Part shown: positions 1 to 5,413 of the stretch, piece by piece | Layout: each line of letters begins with the position of its first letter | Position numbering within the stretch: the first letter of the stretch is position 1 | Source of the DNA: UBA1231 sp045123185 | GTDB taxonomy: Bacteria > Bacillota_I > Bacilli_A > ML615J-28 > CAG-313 | Assembly (NCBI GenBank): GCA_045123185.1 | Contig: JBGVIL010000081.1 | Coordinates: 1-5,413, forward strand | Length of the DNA stretch: 5,413 bases | Reading direction: 5' to 3' | Made by a program: the position numbers and the translations under genes | Notes under the pieces: model-generated | Databases searched by the model: none | What the model saw: the letters and a program-made list of their open reading frames with translations, nothing else | What the model was told of the DNA's origin: nothing

Positions 1-1
1 A

Positions 2-1369
2 GATGTAACTAATCCTAAAGTTATTAAATATGTTTTAGAACAACATAAAGCTGAAAAGACTAGAGTTGAAAAATTAAAACAATATTATAACAATCAAAAT
101 GACATAATGAATAGAACATATGATGATCCTAAGAAACCTCAAAACAAATTAAGTAATCCATATGCTGCATATATTACAAACTCTAGTGTAGGTTATTTCT
201 TAGGAAAGCCTGTTACATATAAATCTAATGATGAATCATTATTAGAAGAACTAACTAGAGTTATGAAGTACAATGATGAAGTTGATAATAATACAACTTT
301 AGCTAAATATGCAAGTATTGGTGGTTACTCATACGAGTTATTATATGCAGATGAGAAAGCAAATGCACGTTTTAAAGCCCTAAGTGGTGATGAATTAGCA
401 GTTGTATATGATAACACTTTAGAAGAAAATTATTTATTTGCTATAAGGTATTTTAATGAAAAAGTCCTAGATGGTGATAAAGATAAAGAAATTACTAAAG
501 TTGAAATATATACAGATGCAGTAAGAAATGACTTAGGAGAAGTAATAGAAAATGGAAAAATATTATACTTCATATTAGATGGAGAAGAGTTAAAACCTGA
601 TCCAAGTAATGAAGATACATTCCACTATTTTGGAGATGTGCCTGTAGTTGCATATGACAACAACGATGAAAGATATGGAGATTTTGAAAAAGTAAAATCT
701 TTAATCGATGCTTATGATAAAACACAATCAGATTCAGCTAATGACTTTGAAATGTTTACTCATGCTATGTTAGTAGTATCTGGATATGTTGTAGATAGTG
801 AAGATGCTAATGATATAAATAATAAGTATATGATTAACTTCCAAGATGCAGATGGTAAAGCTGAATATCTAATAAAAAATATCCAAGATGCTGCTCTTGA
901 AAACTATAAAAATAGATTAAATGAAGATATACATAAATTCGCTAATGTACCTAATATGAGCGATGAAAACTTCGCATCTAATGCAAGTGGTATAGCTCTT
1001 AAATTTAAGTTAATGGGACTTGAAAACATCACAGGAATAAAGGAAAGTAAGTTTAAAAAAGGATTACTTAGAAGAATAGAATTGATATGTAACTTCTTAA
1101 AAATAAAATCTAATATTGATTATGATTTTATAGATATAGAACCTGTATTTACTAGAAATAGACCTGTTAATGAAGTTGAAATATCTCAAATGATGAGGGA
1201 TTTAACAGGAATATTAAGTGAAGATACATTATTATCTATGCACCCTATGGTTACAGATGTAGAGGATGAAAAAGAAAGAAAAAGACTAGATGAAGAAAAT
1301 ACTTATAATAACTATGATTCTTTATTATCACTTAACAATGAAATAGGTGATGAAGATGAAGAAGAATAA
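2..1369 (+). CDS. Phage portal protein, SPP1 gp6-like (5' partial)
   Basis: Portal proteins form the dodecameric ring at one capsid vertex through which DNA is packaged and ejected, and on which procapsid assembly starts. The reading frame is open from base 2, with no stop before the ATG at 107. The 35 codons upstream of that ATG (starting DVTNPKVIKYVLEQHK, ending YYNNQNDI) read as normal portal sequence, so 107 is an internal Met and the true start lies before the window. Visible length is 455 residues, close to the roughly 450-500 usual for this family. Recognisable parts are the N-terminal helix, the DILNR-like segment followed by DDPKKPQNK, and the very typical GYFLGKPVTYKS block (visible residues 64-75). 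The C-terminus is highly acidic (ending GDEDEEE), common in this family. The gene overlaps the next one by 14 bases. Family assignment is from remembered motifs; function is inferred from family and neighbours. Confidence 0.93.
   Translation, partial: DVTNPKVIKYVLEQHKAEKTRVEKLKQYYNNQNDIMNRTYDDPKKPQNKLSNPYAAYITNSSVGYFLGKPVTYKSNDESLLEELTRVMKYNDEVDNNTTLAKYASIGGYSYELLYADEKANARFKALSGDELAVVYDNTLEENYLFAIRYFNEKVLDGDKDKEITKVEIYTDAVRNDLGEVIENGKILYFILDGEELKPDPSNEDTFHYFGDVPVVAYDNNDERYGDFEKVKSLIDAYDKTQSDSANDFEMFTHAMLVVSGYVVDSEDANDINNKYMINFQDADGKAEYLIKNIQDAALENYKNRLNEDIHKFANVPNMSDENFASNASGIALKFKLMGLENITGIKESKFKKGLLRRIELICNFLKIKSNIDYDFIDIEPVFTRNRPVNEVEISQMMRDLTGILSEDTLLSMHPMVTDVEDEKERKRLDEENTYNNYDSLLSLNNEIGDEDEEE
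1345..1350 (+). promoter_or_regulatory. Ribosome binding site that decides the minor head protein start
   Basis: AGGTGA lies inside the 3' end of the portal gene, five bases before the ATG at 1356. The alternative starts GTG 1347 and ATG 1350 overlap or abut this element and so would have no usable spacing. This favours 1356. The overlap suggests translational coupling to the portal gene. Confidence 0.6.
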
Positions 1370-2432
1370 GAAATCTAAATCAAACATTGAATACTGGGAA
1401 GATAGAGAAGTCCAAAAGCTAAAAGGACAGATGAAGGACTTAAATAAACTTGAAAAACTATTAAGAAAAGAATATGCAAAAGCTAGTAAAGAGATAAATA
1501 ATAATATAATGCACTTATTTATAAAGTATATGGAAGATAATGAACTTACATATGCTCAAGCTAATCAATTATTAACATCTAGTGAATATAAAGAGTGGAG
1601 AATGGACCTTAAAGATTATATAAAATTAATCGAAGAAACAGGAGATCCACAGCTATTACTAGAGTTAAATACTTTAGCTATGAAATCAAGAATTACTAGA
1701 CTTGAAGAAATGTTTTACCAAGTGGACAAGCAAGTTAATGATTTATATAGTGAATTCCATAAAAACATAACTATATTCTTAGAGGATTCAGTTAAAGACA
1801 GCTATTATCAAACTATATACTCTATACAAAAGTATTCAGGCATAGGATATAGCTTTAGTTTGATTGATGATAAAGTTATAAGAAGTATTTTAACTTATCC
1901 CTGGTGTGGTAAAAACTATTCTTCTACTATTTGGGATAATAGAGATAAACTGAAAAAAGTACTTAGAAGTGAAATGACACAGATGATTATACAAGGTAAA
2001 GGCAATAAAGAAGTTGCTAAAAGAATATCTAGTAAAATGAATGTGGATTTTAAGTACTCACTTAGGGTAGTTAATACAGAACATGCTCATATTATGAATG
2101 AAGCAAGTTTTGAAGGATATAAAGAAAGCAATGTTGATAAGTATCAGTTTTTAGCTACATTAGATACTAGAACATCAGAAAAATGTAGGGATTATGATTT
2201 AAGGGTAATAGATATTGACAAGAAGAAGATAGGGGAAAATTTTCCACCTCTACATCCAAATTGTAGATCAACAACTATTCCTTATTTTCCATACATGGAA
2301 GGTGAAACAAGAACAGCAAGAGTTCCAGGTGGAAAAACATATGATGTACCAGCAAATATGAGCTATAAAACCTGGTATAAAGAACATGTAGAAGGTAAAG
2401 AATTTAAAAATAAATCTAAGAAAAGAAAATAA
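1356..2432 (+). CDS. Minor head protein, SPP1 gp7 / Mu F-like
   Basis: Members of this family bind the portal or sit inside the capsid in a few copies and help head assembly and DNA delivery. From ATG 1356 the protein has 358 residues and starts MKKNKKSKSNIEYW, matching the usual basic start followed by a YW dipeptide. Residues about 15-230 are mostly helical and charged. The C-terminal part is the Phage_Mu_F domain: TEHAH at 241-245, TRTSEKC at 271-277 and HPNCRST at 300-306, with conserved C277, H300 and C303. A tail with RVPGGK and YKTWYKEHV follows, also usual in Firmicutes phages. It ends in a lysine-rich stretch. No toxin or ADP-ribosyltransferase domain is fused to it, as happens in some relatives. 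The gene overlaps the portal gene by 14 bases and is followed after 15 bases by the next gene. Longer GTG 1347 or ATG 1350 starts are possible but poorly spaced. Confidence 0.92.
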   Translation: MKKNKKSKSNIEYWEDREVQKLKGQMKDLNKLEKLLRKEYAKASKEINNNIMHLFIKYMEDNELTYAQANQLLTSSEYKEWRMDLKDYIKLIEETGDPQLLLELNTLAMKSRITRLEEMFYQVDKQVNDLYSEFHKNITIFLEDSVKDSYYQTIYSIQKYSGIGYSFSLIDDKVIRSILTYPWCGKNYSSTIWDNRDKLKKVLRSEMTQMIIQGKGNKEVAKRISSKMNVDFKYSLRVVNTEHAHIMNEASFEGYKESNVDKYQFLATLDTRTSEKCRDYDLRVIDIDKKKIGENFPPLHPNCRSTTIPYFPYMEGETRTARVPGGKTYDVPANMSYKTWYKEHVEGKEFKNKSKKRK

Positions 2433-2435
2433 TTT

Positions 2436-2442
2436 GGAGGTG
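2436..2442 (+). promoter_or_regulatory. Strong ribosome binding site of the HExxH gene
   Basis: GGAGGTG ends five bases before ATG 2448, separated by a run of T. It is the best match to the Shine-Dalgarno consensus in the window and fixes the start of the small gene. It may also help expression of the coupled reductase gene downstream, whose own site is weak. Confidence 0.8.
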
Positions 2443-2447
2443 TTTTT

Positions 2448-2783
2448 ATGATAATACCAAGTGATGTAAAAGTAGGAAATTTTGTTTATGCAGTAGATGT
2501 TACAGATGAAGTTATAACACTGGACAATATGGTATGTAGTGGGTTATGTGATAGTCATACACAAACTATAACACTAGATAATAAGCTAACTCAACAAAAT
2601 AAAGAAAGAGTATTTTTACACGAATTAATCCATGCAATTTGTTTTGACAAAGAATTGCACTTTGGAGAAGATACTGAAAATGTAGTAGATTCATTAGCAA
2701 AGGGGTTACATGGTGTTATAATAGACAATCCAAATTTATTTTGTACATGCTTAGATTTATTTGAGGAAGAGGAATTGGAATAA
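2448..2783 (+). CDS. Small HExxH metallopeptidase-like phage protein
   Basis: This 111-residue protein carries HELIH at residues 58-62, in the context VFLHELIHAICF, the form of a zincin active-site helix as in ImmA/IrrE-type peptidases. E77, or possibly D81 in ENVVDSLAKGL, could be the third zinc ligand. The order is a beta-rich first half (residues 8-45), the HExxH helix, then a second helix at about 76-93 and a short acidic tail. Small proteins of this kind are familiar in Firmicutes phage head regions, usually annotated as hypothetical or ImmA/IrrE-like; their role is not known to me. Unlike true ImmA it has no DNA-binding partner gene here. Five cysteines (30, 34, 65, 99, 101) are many for its size. 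It has no signal peptide or membrane segment. The reductase ATG follows its stop after one base, so the two are probably translationally coupled. Peptidase activity is inferred only from the motif. Confidence 0.8.
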   Translation: MIIPSDVKVGNFVYAVDVTDEVITLDNMVCSGLCDSHTQTITLDNKLTQQNKERVFLHELIHAICFDKELHFGEDTENVVDSLAKGLHGVIIDNPNLFCTCLDLFEEEELE

Positions 2784-2784
2784 A

Positions 2785-4641
2785 ATGATGCTTTTAAATG
2801 AAAAGAAGATATGGGAAATGGATGAATTACAACAGTCCATTTGGTCCAATAAATATCAATACAAAGGTGAAAGTTTTGATAATTGGATAAATAGAGTATC
2901 AGGTGGAAATGAAAAAATAGGACAATTAATAAGAGATAGAAAGTTCTTATTTGCTGGTAGAATACTTGCAAATAGAGGATTACCTAAAGACGGTATAAAT
3001 GTAACTTATTCTAATTGCTATGTACTTCAACCACCTCAAGATAATATAGAAAGTATATTTGATACTGCTAAATACATAGCTAGGACCTTTAGTTATGGTG
3101 GTGGAGTTGGTATAGATATATCAAATCTAAGACCAAAAGGTGCTAAAGTTCATAATGCTGCTAAAACTACAACAGGTGCAGTATCATTTATGGACCTTTA
3201 TTCTATGGCTACAGGGCTTATAGGACAAAAGGGAAGAAGAGGAGCATTAATGATCTCTATGGATGTTAATCATCCAGATATAGAAGATTTTATAGATATA
3301 AAAACAGACTTAGATAGAGTAACTAAGGCTAATATATCAGTTAGAATAAATGATGAATTTATGGATGCAGTTTTAAATAAAACTATGTATGAATGTAAAT
3401 TTATAGTTAATTCAGGCCAAGAAGTAATTACAAAAGAAGTTGATGCTCATAAATTATTTATGAAGCTTATAACTAATAACTGGGATTATGCAGAACCTGG
3501 AATACTATTTTGGGATAAGATAGAAAATAATCACTTACTAAGTGCTGATAAAGACTTTAAGTATGCTGGAGTTAATCCGTGTGCGGAGGAGCCATTACCA
3601 GCAGGAGGAAGTTGTTTATTAGGTTCTATAAACTTATCAGAGTTTGTAACAGAACCATTTACACAACATGCTACATTCGATAATGATAAATTTAAAGAAT
3701 GTGTAAGAGATTGTGTAGTTGGATTAAATGAAGTATTAGAAGAAGGTTTACCACTTCATCCATTAGAACAACAAAAGGAAAGTGTATCTAAATACAGACA
3801 AATAGGACTAGGTGTTATGGGGATAGCTGATATGCTTATAAAACTAGGTATAAGATATGGAAGTGATGAAGCTGTAAAACTATGTGAAGAATTATCTAAT
3901 ATGATGTTAAATGAAGCAGTAAAACAATCAGCACTTTTAGCTAAAGAATATGGACCATTTGAAAAATATAATGAAGAAGTTATATTTAATTCAAAGTTCT
4001 TTATAAATAATATAAGTGATGAAGTAAAAGAATTAGTAAGAGAATATGGACTTAGAAATTCACAATTACTTACTATACCACCTACTGGATCAATATCTAC
4101 TATGTTAGGTATAAGTGGTGGAATAGAGCCGATATTTAACTTATCATATTTTAGAAAAACAGAAAGTGTCCATGATGAAGATGTAGTATATAAAGTATAT
4201 ACTCAAGTAGTTAAGGAGTATATGGATATAAATGGAATAAGTAATGAAGAAGATTTAGGTGATATATTTGTAACAGCTATGAACCTAAAAGCAGAAGAAA
4301 GAATAAAAATGCAGGGTGCATGGCAGAAGAATATAGATGCTTCAATATCATCAACTATAAACCTTCCAAATGAAGCTACAATAGAAGATGTATATGATAT
4401 ATATGTAAATGCCTGGAAAAACGATTTAAAGGGCATAACAATATATAGAGATGGATGTAAAAGAAGTGGAATACTTACAAATGAAAAACCTAAAGAAGAA
4501 GAGAAAAGAGAAATTTTAAACCAAGAAATTACTGAACCTGAAACAGAAGAATTTGTATGTCCAGATTGTGGTAATAAAGCAGTAATACCTACAGGTGGAT
4601 GTGGGATATGTTTACAATGTGGTTATAGCAAATGCCACTAA
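2785..4641 (+). CDS. nrdJ: Adenosylcobalamin-dependent (class II) ribonucleotide reductase
   Basis: This enzyme reduces ribonucleotides (probably diphosphates) to deoxyribonucleotides, using coenzyme B12 to make a cysteine thiyl radical; it acts in the cytoplasm and needs no oxygen or separate radical subunit. From ATG 2785 it has 618 residues. AGRILANRG is at 57-65 and YSNC ends at C78. The substrate region FSYGGGVG is at 102-109 and GQKGRRGALM at 147-156. The active site NPCAEE gives N264, C266 (thiyl) and E268; C277 with C78 would be the disulfide pair. PPTGSIS is at 432-438, QKNIDASISSTINLP at 514-528, and the class II signature KGITIYRDGC at 549-558. The tail has six cysteines (592, 595, 606, 609, 612, 617), a zinc-ribbon-like end typical of NrdJ. 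There is no N-terminal ATP-cone, so overall activity control is probably missing. All key residues are intact. It starts one base after the previous gene; the upstream TTG 2761 is unlikely. Confidence 0.95.
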   Translation: MMLLNEKKIWEMDELQQSIWSNKYQYKGESFDNWINRVSGGNEKIGQLIRDRKFLFAGRILANRGLPKDGINVTYSNCYVLQPPQDNIESIFDTAKYIARTFSYGGGVGIDISNLRPKGAKVHNAAKTTTGAVSFMDLYSMATGLIGQKGRRGALMISMDVNHPDIEDFIDIKTDLDRVTKANISVRINDEFMDAVLNKTMYECKFIVNSGQEVITKEVDAHKLFMKLITNNWDYAEPGILFWDKIENNHLLSADKDFKYAGVNPCAEEPLPAGGSCLLGSINLSEFVTEPFTQHATFDNDKFKECVRDCVVGLNEVLEEGLPLHPLEQQKESVSKYRQIGLGVMGIADMLIKLGIRYGSDEAVKLCEELSNMMLNEAVKQSALLAKEYGPFEKYNEEVIFNSKFFINNISDEVKELVREYGLRNSQLLTIPPTGSISTMLGISGGIEPIFNLSYFRKTESVHDEDVVYKVYTQVVKEYMDINGISNEEDLGDIFVTAMNLKAEERIKMQGAWQKNIDASISSTINLPNEATIEDVYDIYVNAWKNDLKGITIYRDGCKRSGILTNEKPKEEEKREILNQEITEPETEEFVCPDCGNKAVIPTGGCGICLQCGYSKCH

Positions 4642-4748
4642 GTACTATATAGTCCTTTTTTATTGTCCAAAACGTGCTGACGACTTTAAAAGCTTGTATG
4701 GTTAATTAACTATTCTATGCTTGACGAAGCTAAAACGGAAGGATACAA
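4642..4748 (+). ncRNA. Candidate structured 5' leader of the scaffold gene
   Basis: This is the only sizeable non-coding gap. It is visibly less AT-rich in parts than the genes around it and contains repeated elements: TGCTGACGA (4675-4683) and TGCTTGACGA (4718-4727), AAAACG (4669-4674 and 4732-4737), and GTCC (4652-4655 and 4665-4668). By eye, AGCTT (4691-4695) pairs with AAGCT (4727-4731), and GTATGG (4696-4701) with CTATGC (4715-4720), giving a bulged stem. GCTT-GACG-AAGC (4719-4730) is a competing hairpin. GTCCTTTT (4652-4659) can pair with GGAAGGAT (4737-4744), hiding the scaffold ribosome binding site. From memory, structured RNA motifs called GP20-a and GP20-b were described upstream of phage GP20-type genes; this may be one of them, but I could not compare it. 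No folding was computed. Confidence 0.5.
4737..4743 (+). promoter_or_regulatory. Scaffold ribosome binding site, possibly sequestered
   Basis: GGAAGGA ends five bases before ATG 4749 and is the obvious Shine-Dalgarno site of the scaffold gene. The segment 4653-4659 (TCCTTTT) is complementary to it (five Watson-Crick and two G-U pairs), and GTCC at 4665-4668 is a second possible partner for its 3' half. Masking by these is inference. Confidence 0.75.
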
Positions 4749-5351
4749 ATGGAAAATTTAGAAAACAACGTTGTAACTGAAGAAGTACAAGCTCAAGAAA
4801 CTAAAACTGAAGAACAAGTAAAGATGTTCACTCAAGAAGAAGTAGACCAAATGATAGCTAAAAGAATAGCTAGAGAAGCTAAAAAGATTGAAGCTGAAAA
4901 ACAAAAGGCTTATCAAGCACAATTAGAAGCTGAGTTAAAAGAATCTGAAAGACTTATGCAAATGAATGAAGCTGACAGATTAAAGGCTAAAGCTGAAAAA
5001 GAACGTAAACAGTTTGAAGAAGAAAAAAGAATGTTTAATGAGCAAATGAAGGCTTTTGAACAACAAAAAATCAGAAATCAAACTATGCAAATGCTTGATG
5101 AAAGAAAAATACCAGTTGCATTAGCACAATTCATAACATCTGAAAATGCAGATGAAATAATGGATAATGTTAATACATTCCAAAAGTGCTTTGATGAAGC
5201 AGTAGAGCAAGTAGTTGCAGAAAGATTAAAAGGAAAATCTCCATCTACATCTACAGTATCTAAAAACACATTTAGTATGGAGCAACTAAGAGGAATGTCA
5301 GTTGAAGAAATCAATAAGAACTGGGCAAGTATAAAAAATAATTTAAAATAA
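4749..5351 (+). CDS. Capsid scaffolding protein, DUF4355 / GP20-like
   Basis: Scaffolding proteins direct coat protein into a closed procapsid and then leave or are degraded. The 200-residue product has the family layout: an acidic, disordered N-terminus (1-24), the block MFTQEEVDQMIAKRIARE (26-43), a long charged coiled coil rich in E, K, Q and A (about 44-112), then a small globular part with RKIPVALAQFI and DNVNTFQKCFDEAV, VAERLKGKSP, and a C-terminal segment SMEQLRGMSVEEINKNW that may contact the coat. This closely fits remembered DUF4355 proteins, which lie directly before the coat gene as here. The start has a well spaced GGAAGGA site. The gene follows a possible RNA leader and is separated from the coat gene by 38 bases with a hairpin. 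No peptidase motif is seen within it. Confidence 0.92.
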   Translation: MENLENNVVTEEVQAQETKTEEQVKMFTQEEVDQMIAKRIAREAKKIEAEKQKAYQAQLEAELKESERLMQMNEADRLKAKAEKERKQFEEEKRMFNEQMKAFEQQKIRNQTMQMLDERKIPVALAQFITSENADEIMDNVNTFQKCFDEAVEQVVAERLKGKSPSTSTVSKNTFSMEQLRGMSVEEINKNWASIKNNLK

Positions 5352-5357
5352 GAAAGG

Positions 5358-5375
5358 ATAGCTTTTATAAGCTAT
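5358..5375 (+). other. Perfect 7-bp hairpin between scaffold and coat genes
   Basis: ATAGCTT (5358-5364) and AAGCTAT (5369-5375) form a perfect stem with a four-base TTAT loop, extendable by one G-U pair (5357 with 5376). It is followed directly by the coat ribosome binding site AAGGTGA rather than a T-run, so it is not an intrinsic terminator. It could be an mRNA processing or stabilising element, or could affect coat translation; that role is inference. Confidence 0.55.
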
Positions 5376-5376
5376 T

Positions 5377-5383
5377 AAGGTGA
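5377..5383 (+). promoter_or_regulatory. Ribosome binding site of the coat protein gene
   Basis: AAGGTGA lies six bases before ATG 5390, good spacing, and sits just after the intergenic hairpin, so it would remain exposed if that hairpin forms. Confidence 0.7.
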
Positions 5384-5389
5384 ATAACT

Positions 5390-5413
5390 ATGGCAGTAAC
5401 TACTTTTATACCA
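5390..5413 (+). CDS. Probable major capsid protein (3' partial, first 8 codons)
   Basis: Only MAVTTFIP is visible before the window ends. This start is typical of a phage major coat protein group whose members continue with a tryptophan-containing segment (as in MAVTTFIPEIW), and the position directly after a DUF4355-type scaffold gene is where the coat gene normally lies. The ATG has a well spaced AAGGTGA. Eight residues alone cannot prove the family; most of the confidence comes from gene order. Confidence 0.75.

Noticed and set aside
1347..1355. GTG 1347 or ATG 1350 as minor head protein start
   Set aside because: Both overlap or touch the AGGTGA site; ATG 1356 has proper spacing and gives a typical N-terminus.
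107..1369. Portal gene starting at ATG 107
   Set aside because: The frame is open back to base 2 with portal-like sequence and no ribosome binding site before 107, so the gene is cut by the window edge.
2761..2784. TTG 2761 as start of the reductase
   Set aside because: It would add eight residues read from the previous gene's tail, has no ribosome binding site, and an ATG lies directly after the upstream stop.
2591..2971. Minus-strand reading frame of 126 codons
   Set aside because: It spans the HExxH/reductase junction on the opposite strand, has no recognisable domain, and is rich in F, S, N and L as expected for a shadow of AT-rich coding DNA.
4203..4436. Minus-strand reading frame of 77 codons
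   Set aside because: Lies wholly within the conserved reductase gene; shadow.
4644..4661. Intrinsic terminator after the reductase (ACTATATAGT followed by a T-run)
   Set aside because: The palindrome is AT-rich and leaves only about three stem pairs once a loop is allowed, too weak for a terminator; the T-run may instead pair with the scaffold ribosome binding site.
4663..4691. Promoter in the scaffold leader (TTGTCC as -35)
   Set aside because: At 17 bases spacing the -10 position reads TTAAAA, a poor match, and no better pair was found in the gap.
4701..4710. Palindrome GTTAATTAAC as a protein operator
   Set aside because: It is a perfect 10-base palindrome but AT-rich and lies in the loop region of the proposed RNA stem; chance or RNA structure explains it as well.
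5078..5314. Minus-strand reading frame of 78 codons
   Set aside because: Lies within the scaffold gene; shadow with no motif.

Overview
The window reads as part of the head-morphogenesis operon of a tailed phage or prophage (SPP1-like siphovirus head module) of a low-GC, Clostridia-like host. The DNA is strongly AT-rich, with AGA arginine codons, ATA isoleucine codons and GGAGG-type ribosome binding sites. A Fusobacteria or other low-GC Firmicutes host cannot be excluded. All genes lie on the + strand, are tightly packed, and leave only one gap of about 100 bases.

Layout: (1) 2-1369, portal protein, 5' end cut off by the window. (2) 1356-2432, minor head protein of the SPP1 gp7 / Mu F family, overlapping the portal gene by 14 bases. 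(3) 2448-2783, a small protein with an HExxH zinc-peptidase-like motif. (4) 2785-4641, an apparently complete adenosylcobalamin-dependent (class II) ribonucleotide reductase, NrdJ. (5) 4642-4748, a non-coding leader that looks structured and can pair with the next ribosome binding site. (6) 4749-5351, capsid scaffolding protein of the DUF4355/GP20 type. (7) 5390 to the window end, the first eight codons of the probable major capsid protein.

Portal, minor head protein, scaffold and major capsid protein are the standard parts of a procapsid: the portal starts assembly and forms the DNA channel, the minor head protein joins it, the scaffold guides coat polymerisation and then leaves, and the coat forms the shell. 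The surprise is the reductase. It supplies deoxyribonucleotides for DNA synthesis, and phages usually carry such genes with their replication genes. Here it sits between head genes, one base after the small metallopeptidase-like gene, so it would be transcribed with the late structural genes. Taking it out restores an ordinary portal / minor head / small protein / scaffold / coat order, so it looks like a cargo gene (moron) added to the operon.

The second point of interest is the leader before the scaffold gene. It has repeats, nested stems and a possible anti-Shine-Dalgarno segment, and could set the yield of scaffold and coat relative to the genes upstream. No tRNA, CRISPR array, insertion sequence, integrase, attachment site or convincing promoter or intrinsic terminator was seen.
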